Assembly: GCA_003049465.1 (NCBI GenBank)
Contig: PYSS01000032.1
Coordinates: 174,674-238,673, forward strand
Length of the DNA: 64,000 bases
Origin: Magnaporthiopsis rhizophila
Taxonomy: Eukaryota; Ascomycota; Sordariomycetes; Magnaporthales; Magnaporthaceae
Reading direction: 5' to 3'
The translations under genes were made by a program, and so were the position numbers. Below the pieces are notes generated by a model. It worked only from the letters and a program-made list of their open reading frames with translations, searched no databases and was not told the DNA's origin. Shown here in pieces: positions 23,004-33,795 of the stretch (position 1 is its first letter; each line of letters opens with the position of its first letter).

Positions 23004-24655
23004 TGGAACCGCGTCTGGCAGTTGTAACTACCAGGTAATGGGCATTTTGATGCTTCGACGATCAGAGTAACAGTAAGTTATAATTACGTTTGAATAGCTG
23101 GGCGTGTAGCGAAAGACGGTGGGAAAAAAATACCAGCAATCAAAATTATTGGGTAGATGATTTTGTATAGAAACAGCGGCCTAGAAAAAAAAGAGGTAAT
23201 GGCTAGATGTTTTATCATTTTCAAATTAGTCCGTCCTGCTTTTTGGCTCCCTGGAAAAGATGACCGCTGTACTACCTACATGTAGGTAGCCTCTCACCAA
23301 AAACTTTTGCCAAGCGTCCCAACTGGTTTAGTCAACATTTTGGTCCCGCGTCACCGTTGCTCACCCCGCGATCAGGATCAAGGGTTGTTCAAAATAAAAT
23401 CATCACGACACCACGATCACGGTCAACATCGCTTCGACCTTCTCCGACTCTACCAATTCTATGAGCGTTTTGCCGCCCAGAATGTGGCCGCCGCTGCGCC
23501 GCCAAGGGAGGGGACCAGCCCAAATTAATCAACCAACCGCCTGGTTCCTGGCACCGTCCATTCCTGCCATTCTCAGGCGCCCATTTTCCGGCTGTCCACA
23601 GGATGGGTACCGCGCAGAGACTGTCGGCCTGCTGCCTTTTGCCGCTGATAGCTGACGCTTCAATCCACCCTGTGTCCACAAAAGGCCGCCGCAGCCCGCG
23701 GGCATTGGCTCCGTGCCTGCGAAGCTGTGACCGACAACCTTCCCACCGTCTTACCCCGACCCTACCTCCAGAAGTGAAGGCTCTAGTCCCTGTCACGCGC
23801 AGGGTCTTGGACGGGGAACGCAGAAGAATACTGGTTACTGGCGCTACGGACGAAGGTTCTACTCTGAGGGGAAATAAGAGGAAGGAGGGGATTCCAGTGA
23901 TCAGTTCAGAGCGGAGCTCGCGCAGGCATTGGATGGTCCTGCACCCTAGTCCTGCAGCTGGGCGTGACCCAGGTCGTTGTCCACTCAAACCGGGCGTGGC
24001 CGCGACACATCCGCTTCCTTGTTTCTTCAGGTGCCCGGCGTCGCTGTTGAGCACCGAGCGAGAAATGATGGAGCGAAGACCTGGTGCCAGGGCTTGTCCT
24101 TTATTTTCTCTTTTCACCTTATGTTGTACACTGAACAGAAAATTTTTCAATAATCATGGCTTGCCCCCAGGAGGATTGGATCAGTCACCCACTCGGTGTA
24201 CGATGACGACCGCAGCAATTACGGTAGCACTCCAGAAGCAGCTAAACCAACGGAGTTGCCGTCTGCAGAAATGAGCGCCACAGTAGGCTGAGTCGAGGTA
24301 GGCATGGCACCGGGATGATTTCAGGCCAATCGATCCAGCCAAGGCACACTCGAGGCACACAAGGAGCGCTGCCAGCCACAAACTGCCCGCCATTCAGGGC
24401 GAGCTGGCGGGCAACCCGCACCCCTCCTTTGCAATTGCCCCTTGTCGGTAAGGCTGTGCCTCTTGGCTGGGTATCGCCACGCAAGCACAGGTCCGCCTCT
24501 TCCGTAAACATCTTGTCGTCCGACAATCTTCTTTACACCACCGCCCACTAGTTCTTGTTATTTTGTGCCCTGCTGAAGAAATAACTGCCCCAGAGTGCAG
24601 CCACGGGCGCCGGCGTTGCGTGTCTCGTCGGGCGCTTCGCCGGTAACCAACATCG
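23004..24655. other. Spacer between MED5 and the NLR
   Basis: The first 250 bp are AT-rich, as expected of the MED5 3' UTR, and contain an 18-bp palindrome at 23272-23289. The rest has no supportable gene. It must include the promoter of the NLR; no TATA box stands out. Confidence 0.5.
23272..23289. repeat. 18-bp perfect palindrome CTACCTACATGTAGGTAG
   Basis: The sequence reads the same on both strands, about 270 bp after the MED5 stop codon. It belongs to the TACCTAC/GTAGGTA word family scattered through the spacers of this window. A protein-binding site, terminator-like hairpin or simple word bias are all possible. Confidence 0.7.
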
Positions 24656-27600
24656 ATGTCCGCCGCCCTCAAGCCTGCGAAGTCGGCAATGGCCAGCCGA
24701 AGCATTCCAGACTCCCCATCGGGGATTCCCGCGGAAGGGCTGACCATTTTGAGAGTTCCGGAGACCGATGCGTCGGTGGAGTATGCGCCCTCCAGAAGTA
24801 CAGAGGTGTAGTTTCACCGTCTTGCTGACATCACATTCCCTTCGGCAGTATTGTCTTTGTGCACGGATTCACTGGGCATCCCTACCGAACTTGGCTCAAG
24901 CAGGGCGCTCAGATCTCCGGCGGCGCTGGCGAGCCCCCCCCAAAAGTCTCGGAAACTCCACCTGCTCTCAAAGCCTCAGGATACCCATTCCGTGTACTGG
25001 CCGACCGACCTTCTTCCCGAGACAGCCCCGGGCGCAAGGATTATGACATGGGTACGACACGCATGTCAGGAACAAGTTCATTGGGCCTCCACCGAGCCAT
25101 AACACCGTCTACGACATTGCCGGGGATCTGCTCGTCGCGATCGAGGCCGAAAGGCGGGCTTCTCCAGACAGACCCCTCCTCTTCATCGCGCACAGTCTCG
25201 GGGGCATTGTGGTTAAGGAGATGCTGAGACGGTCCCAGGGGTGCGCTTGGCAAGACCATTTGCGCCAGGTCGGGTCCTCCACCATTGGTGTCGTGTTTTT
25301 CGGGACTCCACACTCTGGATCAGACCCACGGAATACGCTCTTGCGTGTTGCCGAGTCCCTTATACGGGGCCTGGGCTGGACTGTCAACCAAGCCGTTGTG
25401 GACTGCCTCCTGCCAAGCGCAGAGCGCCTGCGGGAGCTGAGGGATGAATTTCCCGTTATCGCGCAGAGGAAACACTGGGCCATTCACTCGTTCCAGGAGC
25501 AGCACGGTGTAAGATTTCTGAGCGGGAAAAAGGTATGTCGCTCCTACCGTGTTATCGAACTTCCATAAAGCGATTCTAACATTCCTGTAGGTCGTCGATG
25601 ATGCATCCTCTTGTCTGAACTACCCGACCGAAGTCACCCAGCATATTGCGAGTGACCATATGGACATGTGCCGGTTTTCTGGGCCCACGGATCCCGAATA
25701 TCGGAAAGTCGCCTCCGCCCTTCAGCGAATCCTTCCGTCTAGCCATAGGCCAGTGATAGCACTGGAACCTAAGCTACTGGCGGATTTTGACGCGCAGGCG
25801 TGTAGAGAGTTGTTCAGTTCGCTGGCGTTCGACCAGAAAGGGGACCGGCATACGAACATCAAGCGTGCCCATCGGAAGACCTGCAAGTGGTTCCTCGCGC
25901 AGCCCGAGTACATGGGCTGGCAGGACGAGAGCAGGACGGCCGAAAATAACGGCGTGCTCTGGATCAAAGGAAACCCTGGCACGGGGAAGTCGACCCTCAT
26001 GAAATATTTGCTGGAGCGTGCGAAAAACGGATTGCGCGCAAATAGGGTGGTCTTTTTCTTTTTCAACGCCCGTGGAAACGACCTCGAAAAATCGACTGCT
26101 GGCATGTACCGCCATCTACTTTACCAAATCCTCCAAAAGATAACCGATAACGATGCTGTGGCTATCCAGAAACGGTTCATCGAGGAATCCGGCCTGGGAG
26201 ACGCCACTGCTCCTCGCTGGACGGTTAATCTCCTGAAGGATCTCTTCCGAGCTGCTGTACTCGTGCCCGGCCATCGGATAACCTGTTTTATCGACGCACT
26301 CGACGAGTGCAATGAGAATGAAATCAGGAATATGATCGCCTTTTTCGGCGAGCTGGGGGAAACATCAATGGTCCAGGGACTTCCGTTTCAGGTTTGCTTT
26401 GCAAGTCGCCACTATCCACATATCACAGTCGACAAATGCCTGGAGCTCAAGCTTGAGGGCCAGGTTGGACACGAGCGCGATATTGACAGCTACCTCGAAT
26501 CCGAGCTTAAGATTGGTAAAGGCAAAATCGCTCAAAAAGTCCGCTCCGAAATGTTGAGGAAAGCGTCTGGCATTTTCATGTGGGTGGTGCTTGTCACCTA
26601 GATCCTCAACAAGGAATTCGATGATGGCTACAATCACGCCCTGCAAGCCAGGCTCAACGACATCCCAACGGACCTACACGAACTGTTCAAGAGCATCCTT
26701 ACCCGAGATGATAACAAAAAGGACCAGCTCCTGCTCTGCATCCAATGGACGCTATTTGCGAGGAGGCCCCTCAGTCCCGAGGAGCTCTATTTCGCGATGC
26801 TGTCAGACCCTCGATCCGGGAACTTCTCCGCTAGTCGTCAGCCCTGGGACCCGGACGAGATAACGAGGGACGTCATGAAGAAGTTCATACTGAGCTCCTC
26901 CAAGGGCCTTGCCGAGGTCACGTCAACGAAGAAGCCGACCGTGCAGTTCATACACGAATCCGTCCGCGACTATCTCCTCCGCGACGGCGGCTTGGGGAAT
27001 CTTTGGCCTGGACTTGGGGGAAACTTCACCCCGATCAGCCATGACGTATTGAAGACTGGCTGCCTCAATTATATCCGAGAGGGGAATTTCGAAGGAATTC
27101 CAGCCGCAGTGAGAGATATTTCTGTGTCTCACTCTCCGAGGTGTAACACACCGCCCGAGGACGATTGGGATTGGAAGGAGGGGGAAACGGAGACGCCAAG
27201 AAGAGAGAGGCTTCTCTCGACCTTCCCCTTTCTCCAATACGCGTTGCAGAACGTTATACACCATGCCGACTGCGCGCAGCAAGGGGATGTGTCTCAGGCT
27301 CAGTTCCTCGACGACTTTCCCAGGACCAAATGGATCAAGCTCGACAACGCCATAGCTCAGTACCATTCGCGCACGCACAGCGCCAAGGCGACGCTGCTAT
27401 ACTTACTGGCAGAGCAGAATGCCTCGCGCCTCATCCGGGCCTACCCTGGCCGTGTATCCTTCGACGACGACGCCAAAACCGCCACGGGACGCTATGGGAC
27501 TCCCTTGGTGGCGGCAATCGCCCATGGTGCCCATGAGGCAATCGCGCAGCTCCTCGCCTCAGACATCAACCTAACGGGGCTGGACGGCAATGAGTTTTTG

Positions 27601-28956
27601 ACCGCAAACTCTATGCCGGACGAGTCGATCAAAGGTCGGCAAAATCTCCGACTCAATTGGAACAGGAAAAAATCCGTATTGTGGTATCTATGTGGCTATG
27701 GCCATGTTCAATTCGTCAAATTCTTCGTGTCGGCGACAGGTCCAGGGACGGGCCTCAGCAAGTACCACGTGTGCGACGTTCTGAAAATGGCAGCGGATAA
27801 AGGGGACGAAAACATGATTGAGGCTTTGCTCTCTGGCCAGCTTCATCGGACTGCAGCTGGACTGGCTGCGTATCGATCCGCACTTCAAGACTCTTTCTAT
27901 GAAGGCCATACCCGTCAGTTTGAAGTGCTTCTTCGACACCGAGCTCATGGTGCGGATCTCACGGGCAGCTGGCTGCTGCGGCCGGCCATCAGGATATTTC
28001 CTCCAGACGGTGATCTTGCGATAATGGTCAATATGCTGGACGATGCGGGGTATGATTTCGATGCCGCGCACGAATCCAAAATGACCCTCTTGGATCAAGT
28101 CGTCTGGAACGGCTATGGCGCCAGCTCAGCTGCCATTCTTCAAGCCGGGGCCAAGGTCAACATCTGGGCAGCAGCCGGGCTGGGCCGCATAGGGGACATC
28201 GCCAGTCTTCTCGACAATGGGGCGGATATCAACACACCCGACGCCAATGGGTGTGTGGCCCTCATGTACGCGGCTCGCAACTCTTGCGAAGATCTAGTTC
28301 GATTGCTTCTCACACGCGGAGCCAACGTAAAGCACGCCAGCGACTCATGGGGCACGGTGCTCCACGCTCTAGCCGGCAGCAAAAGGCGGGTAACGGAGCG
28401 CGTCGTAAATTTACTGGTTGAACATGGTGCGGAAGTCGACACCATAGATTCCGATGGGCAGACACCACTGATGAGCGTTCTCTACGTGGCCGACGCACCG
28501 TCTATCGTCGCCGCCCTGTTGAGAAACGGAGCCAGGGTTGATACGAAAGATACATATGGCGAGACGGCCCTCCATTACCTTGCACAAAACGAGGCACCCT
28601 GCCTTGAAACCATACGCTTGCTACTGGAAAATGGCGCCAAGGTTAATGCTCGGGACGAATCTGGGAGATCGCCCTTGCATCATGCAAGAACACCAGAGTG
28701 CGTCGAGGCGCTGTGCAGCTATGGCGCATATATTGAACTCTGGGACGACGGGGATTTCACCCCGCTCCTATATGCGTGCCTTATGGCAAGGCATCCGGGG
28801 GTAGTCGCTTGTCTCATACGTCGCGGAGCGAGCAAGGACGCAAGACCAAAGCATGGATTCACCGTAAATGACTTTATGCTAAGGGCCAAGCGCAAATGGG
28901 TGGCACAATATCCAGATGCATATCATCAGTTGGAGCAGCTGCTGAGACAGGGTTAG
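24656..28956 (+). pseudogene. Broken NLR: alpha/beta-hydrolase - NACHT - ankyrin repeats
   Basis: Exon 1 starts at the ATG at 24656. Intron 24781-24848 (donor GTATGC, branch GCTGAC) restores DASVDIVFVHG, and intron 25533-25590 (GTATGT, branch CTAAC) restores GKKVVDD. In order come a lipase-like alpha/beta hydrolase with nucleophile elbow AHSLGG, a NACHT NTPase with Walker A GNPGTGKST and Walker B FIDALDE, a winged-helix-like part (RRPLSPEELYFAML), the VQFIHESVRDYLL motif, and about ten ankyrin repeats ending at 28956. Such fungal STAND receptors are linked to allorecognition and immunity: ankyrins sense, NACHT oligomerises, and the N-terminal hydrolase would be the effector. Three lesions break it: a frame change at a C8 run (24934-24941), another near 25049-25051, and TAG at 26599-26601, where CAG is the simplest ancestor. 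Between lesions the coding sequence is excellent, so decay is recent, or some breaks are assembly errors. An intact product would be roughly 1390 residues. Confidence 0.85.
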
Positions 28957-30478
28957 ACAGGTCGATAGATACACCACGCCACGGTTCTCCGCCCGCTGTC
29001 GGCAGCCCTGGTGAATATTCATCGCTGCTGGCAGGGCCTCACTTAGCCTGCGCCTCTCCAGCCATGCGAGTTTCTGCTTGGGATGGAGGGGACAGCCGGC
29101 CGGCGCTTCCATCTCCAAAGGGGAAGGCCTGCCTCCAGCATGTAATTCGCTGGGTCTAGACCAGGCCCCGGCATCTGGTAAGACGATGCTGTGCTACTTT
29201 GTTGATATGGAGGGCCGCGGAGACACAGGAGGATAGATACACGAAGTAGGATAGATACACGAATATGCTCAGTAGTTGCGGACTTGTTCCACGCAGAAAG
29301 AATGAGAAAAAGAAAAATAGCATAAAGGCATTAGGGCAAGAGTCTGGGGCCTCAGGTTGGGCATTGATGAGATGTGCTAGATTTCTAGCAGACGTTGACG
29401 TATTCTACGCACACCAAGTACGTGCTAAGCGCTCTGTAATCAGCGCTCTGTCCCAGGCAGCTCTCGCTGGAGGTACAGTTGAGTCGGGGACAAGTCTTGT
29501 CTGGCAGTGTGCCCAGGACTTACGCTCTCTCCATCACATCACTTGAGCCCGTAAAAAAATCCACAACATCCAATAACTATCTACCGCGGAGACGAATACG
29601 AGGTTTAAACCTACAAGGCTGAGAACCCGGAAATGGCTGCACCGAAGATATAGTCCTTGCAGGCTCTTGCGGGCGCAGAACGTCGCTTGTCTCCGTCTGG
29701 TTCGAAAACGCCATCTTTCAATATGGGGTTCCGACTGTCGTTTTTAACCTCTATCTTTTGTGTCGCCAACGTCGACGTGGCGGCAGCTATCCTGACCCAG
29801 GCTTGATGGACAGACAGATACCACCGGGCGTGTTGATCTGTATAATCTCCCGGTGCTCGAGGTTAACGACCGCCCTGCCAACCCAGGCTGATCATCTCCA
29901 CCCTGCGACTCATCATTGATCGCCTTGGCACCGCCTGCAGCCTAGGTTGCATCAGTGACAGCTCAGGGCCGGCGCTCAATCTGAATTTGGGGGTCAAAGG
30001 TTTTATGGGGAGCATATTCAGGTAGGCATTCAATGATTGATAGCGTCCCACTAACCCGCAGACCGCAAACATCACTTGACGTTACATATATATGCAAGGC
30101 AACAATCAAAAGCCATCTGATTGTCCGTAGGTAGGGTGGCCATGAACGGGAGATTACGTTAGACGTGCATGAAAAGTTGTTGTTGTGGCTGTGGAAGAAG
30201 GGAACAACACTTGAATGGGTTCATCAATCTTCAGCTGGTCGTACTGTATTTATTCTGCGGAACGTTTTGCTCTTTCTATCCAAGACCGCTCTTCTACGGC
30301 ATAACCTAAGAAAAAAAAAAACCAAGGCTGAGAAAAAAAAGCCCAGGGAGGTATAAACAAGATTAAAATTCCCCTCATGGGATATTGATACAATGAAAAA
30401 AGGGGAAATGGAAACTTGGTTGAATCCGTAGTCATCTCTTTCGTTATCATGCCACGGGACGACATGCATCAATCATGC
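28957..30478. other. Spacer with possible NACHT-like remnant
   Basis: No intact gene is seen. At about 29155-29235 the frame reading LDQAPASGKTMLCYF vaguely resembles a NACHT P-loop region and stops soon after. A short duplication, GGATAGATACACGAA, occurs twice at about 29231-29265. The end holds A-runs and the 3' region of the minus-strand Ser/Arg-rich gene. Confidence 0.35.
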
Positions 30479-33400
30479 TCACTCGACTCTCTGCCACCTC
30501 CTCGTATAGTAGTCGAGCTTGTGCTGGTGTGCGCCTCCCGAGCTAGCGTTGCGGGCTGCGTACTCGGCCAGCTTGGCCCTGCACTCCTTTTCCACCTCGA
30601 CCCTCTCGCCCACCCTCTGCGCCAGCAAGCCCATGTCCTGGGCCCGGCATGCCCTGAGGAAGATAGCGCGCATGCGGTCCGAGTAGAGCTGGCAGGTATG
30701 CGGCCGCTTCAGGAGGACGGGGTGGGGCGTGAAGTCGAGGGCCACAGGGTTCATGAGGTCCAGTTCCGGAACCACCACTTCGTCGTAGCAGGCCTTGCAG
30801 ACCGTCATATCATGTATGGAGTTCATGACGAACCACTCGTGGCCTTTTATCTGTCGGCTGCGGGCGCACATGGCCTCGCCGAGGCGCTTGAGCCTCGAAC
30901 AGAGATGCCGCAGGTCCGGGGCCGTGCCGCGTTTGAGCGCCGACTCAGACACTTCCTCGAACTCGTTCAGATAACGGCCAAACGACTTCCTTCGGGCTGA
31001 CGTACAATCGAGCATACATGTGGACGGCGTCGGCTCGGCTTTCGGGTGGAGCGGCTGGAAGATGCCGGCCAGGTTCGGGAACAGGATCTGCACTGCTTCG
31101 GCGCAGGGCAGACATGCTGTAAAGTTCTCGACAGGCTCGCCGCTCCCAGGTCGCCGGATCGTCGTCCACACGCGCGTCGCCGTCTGGCTAGCCGTGCACG
31201 GCTGGTGCTTGCCGGCACTGACGGCCATCTTTTGCAGCAGCTGCAGATTGAGCAGTCGGTGTCTCTTTATCAAGACCCAGGCTTCGTGGTACCAAGCTGA
31301 CGTGCCCATGTCGCATGCGATGGGCCGGTCCGACGGGCGATATGGCGCAGTCACGAATGACTGCGCGAACTCGGTATCTGCGAAAATGCCGTTATAGCAG
31401 CCGGGGCAGATGTTGAACGTGGGCGCGAGGGGTAGCGTGATCCAGTCGCTAAAGCCAGCCTGCGGCTCCCGGCGATGGCAAACCGGCAGGGATGCGTCGT
31501 CCCTGCTCGATGGAGGTTGCGCAAGGGAGACGGTTGACTTTTCCGGATGTCCCGAGATAGAGGAGGCAAGGGAGGACGGCTGCCAGTAGCTCTGAGATCC
31601 GTCCGAGCTGACTGAGTCTTGGCGTACTGGCGGGGGAGCAGGCGTCTTCTTCCGGTCGACTGGGGACGCCGCATCCCACCCTGTCGCGGAAGATTTGGCC
31701 ACGGCAGCGACAGCAGCCGCTCCAGCGGCGGCGGCGGCGGCAGCCACGGGAGGTATGGAGGGCGGGAAGCTCAAAGTGCGAGGCTGGGCCCTCGACTCGG
31801 GCCGGCGAGAGGCCTCGGCTCGATAGGACTGCGACCGCGACTCTGGACGCCGTAGGTGTTCGGCATCCGTCGAGGTCGCGAGGGAAACCCCGTTGAACTG
31901 TGATCTGGTAGGGGACAAGGGAGACGCAGGAGAGACATGGCTCTGCGTCTCGCCCTGCTGGATGGTCTCCTCAGGGATGGGGAAGCTGGTCGAGGAGCGA
32001 GGGCTTGGAAGCGCAGAGCTAACCCCGACCGCCGAAGTAGAGGTTCTTGGCGAGGGTAGAGGGGTACTGCGCCTCGAGATGCCGCTGCCCGTCCTCGCAT
32101 TCACGTGTGGCCGGCTGGAGTCTGGGTTGAGCAGGTAGTTCTGGTCGCTCTGCCCGATGAAGGACTTGCGCCGCTCACGGGCGTCCCAGGCCGAACGGCG
32201 CGAGGCTGTGGAATACTCGTCACTCGAGGAGTCGCTGTGGGTCCGGGTCTGAGGAGAGCGCTGGCTCCTGTATCCCGAATCGTCTCTCGCTGACTTCTGA
32301 CGCTGAGAGTGGCGCCGCGATGGAGGTGAGCCCTTCCTCTCGGATCGCGCACTCATGGCGTCGCCATAATAGTACTGGGTGGCGTTCCTCCTGCCATCAC
32401 GATCGCGGTCGCGGTCTCGCTCCCGTTCTCGGTCGCGGTTCCGATCACGGTTCCGGTCACGGTCATGGTCTCGATCGCAGTCTCGCTCGCGATCTCTATC
32501 GCGATCCCGATCCCGATCCCGATCCCGATCCCGATCCCATGTCCTTCGGTAGGCCTTTGGTATGTCCACGGCACTAGCCGAACGCCTGTGCATTGGGATG
32601 TCTTCCGACGGGCACCGCAGCCGGTCAATGCCGGTGGCACTCCGTCCCCCGCTGTGACCGTCATTCGCAGGTTTGCTGACGGTGCTGGACCGATGGCGCG
32701 AGCTACCGCCAGCACTGCTGGGGTTGAAGTCGACGTAGGCTCTGTCCCGGCCCTTGGTCGAGTGCTTGATGACCGAAGGGGCAGGGGACAAGAACCCGTC
32801 ACCCGGAGGCCCACGTGACTCCTGCTTTCCAAAGTAATCCACCGGCTCCTGATCAATCTGGGCGCTGGACTTTGTCCTGTGAATTAATGGGGACTGGGCT
32901 CTGGAACGGACTCTTGAAGGGCCCCTGGATTCGTCTCTGTAGCGATCCCTCGGTGGAGATGGAGACCTAGTTGCGGTGCGCGAGGAGGTTGGCGCGGGAG
33001 TTCGGGAGGAGCGCGGAGGGCGGATGTCGGCATTGAGGTCGGTCTCAATGCGAGGCAGTTCGCTTCGCCGCCTTCTGCTCTTGCTCCGGGGATCCTCCTG
33101 CTTGTCCCTCAGTCCATCGCCCAGTCTGCCGCCTAGCCTATCATCCTGCCTCTCGCCCTGCCTCTCGGGCTGCTTTTCGGGCTGCCCTTCGGGTTTCTTG
33201 TCGGCCTGTTTCTCGGCCTGTTTGTCGGCCGGGTTTTCAGCGGCCCGCAGAGGCATGGTGAACTTGCGGCACGTGTTGGCCTCGTACGCGGGTTTCACCC
33301 TGGCGGACTTGTCGCTGACATCGCTGCTGGACGTCGGCACGTGGACGAACCTCCACTCGGGGGCTTCGGGGCTGCTGGCGGTGTCATCGTCGCCGTTGGC

Positions 33401-33795
33401 CGCCTTCAGAATCGGATGCTGTTCCAATTCACCACGGTTTTTGGGCTCGTCGTCAGACGATACGATTGAGGAGACGGAGCCGCCGAGCTCTTTGGCCAGC
33501 GACTGGGCCTCGTCCTCGACGCTTGGTGGTGGAGGGTAGCGGGGTGGTGGAAGCAACTGAAGATCAAATGTCCGGGGAACCTGGCGGTCGAGTTTGGACG
33601 ACTGGTTCGCACGGACAGGGGTGGGCACGCTGTCATATCTAGATGGCAGGCAGGGTAACGAGTCAATTGTTAGCCTCGAGAAACGTCGAAGATGGAGGAA
33701 TCCAAGTCTTACGGTTGGGGCGTTTTGGCCCGGGGCTGGGAGCCAGCCCAATGGCCTGTGTTGAGGCCGCCACGGACGTTGGCCGATTCGACCAT
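30479..33795 (-). CDS. Large Ser/Arg-rich protein with a Cys-containing C-terminal domain
   Basis: Exon 1 is 33795-33713 (beginning MVESANVRGG) and exon 2 is 33638-30479, with a 74-nt intron (donor GTAAGA, acceptor CTAG) giving TPQPYDSVPTP. The start is the first ATG after an in-frame TGA. The product is about 1080 residues. The N-terminal two thirds is disordered: Lys/Gln/Glu repeats (DKQAEKQADKKPEGQPEKQ), Ser/Arg-rich segments and a run of Arg-Asp dipeptides around 32400-32545. The C-terminal roughly 330 residues are globular, with Cys pairs (CPGCYNG, CLPCAEA, CKACYDE) that could bind zinc, and aromatic-rich helices (SAWYHEAWVLIKRHRLL). The layout suggests a nuclear, RNA- or chromatin-associated protein, but I recognise no named domain. 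A second frame extending to 33883 is ruled out because its N-terminus reads through the intron. Confidence 0.83.
32395..32545. repeat. Degenerate hexamer repeat coding for Arg-Asp dipeptides
   Basis: Six-base units of the GATCCC / GATCGC / GTCTCG type are tandemly repeated inside the Ser/Arg-rich gene, purest at about 32498-32537. On the minus strand they encode alternating Arg and Asp/Glu, as in RD-type repeats of RNA-binding proteins. Confidence 0.8.
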
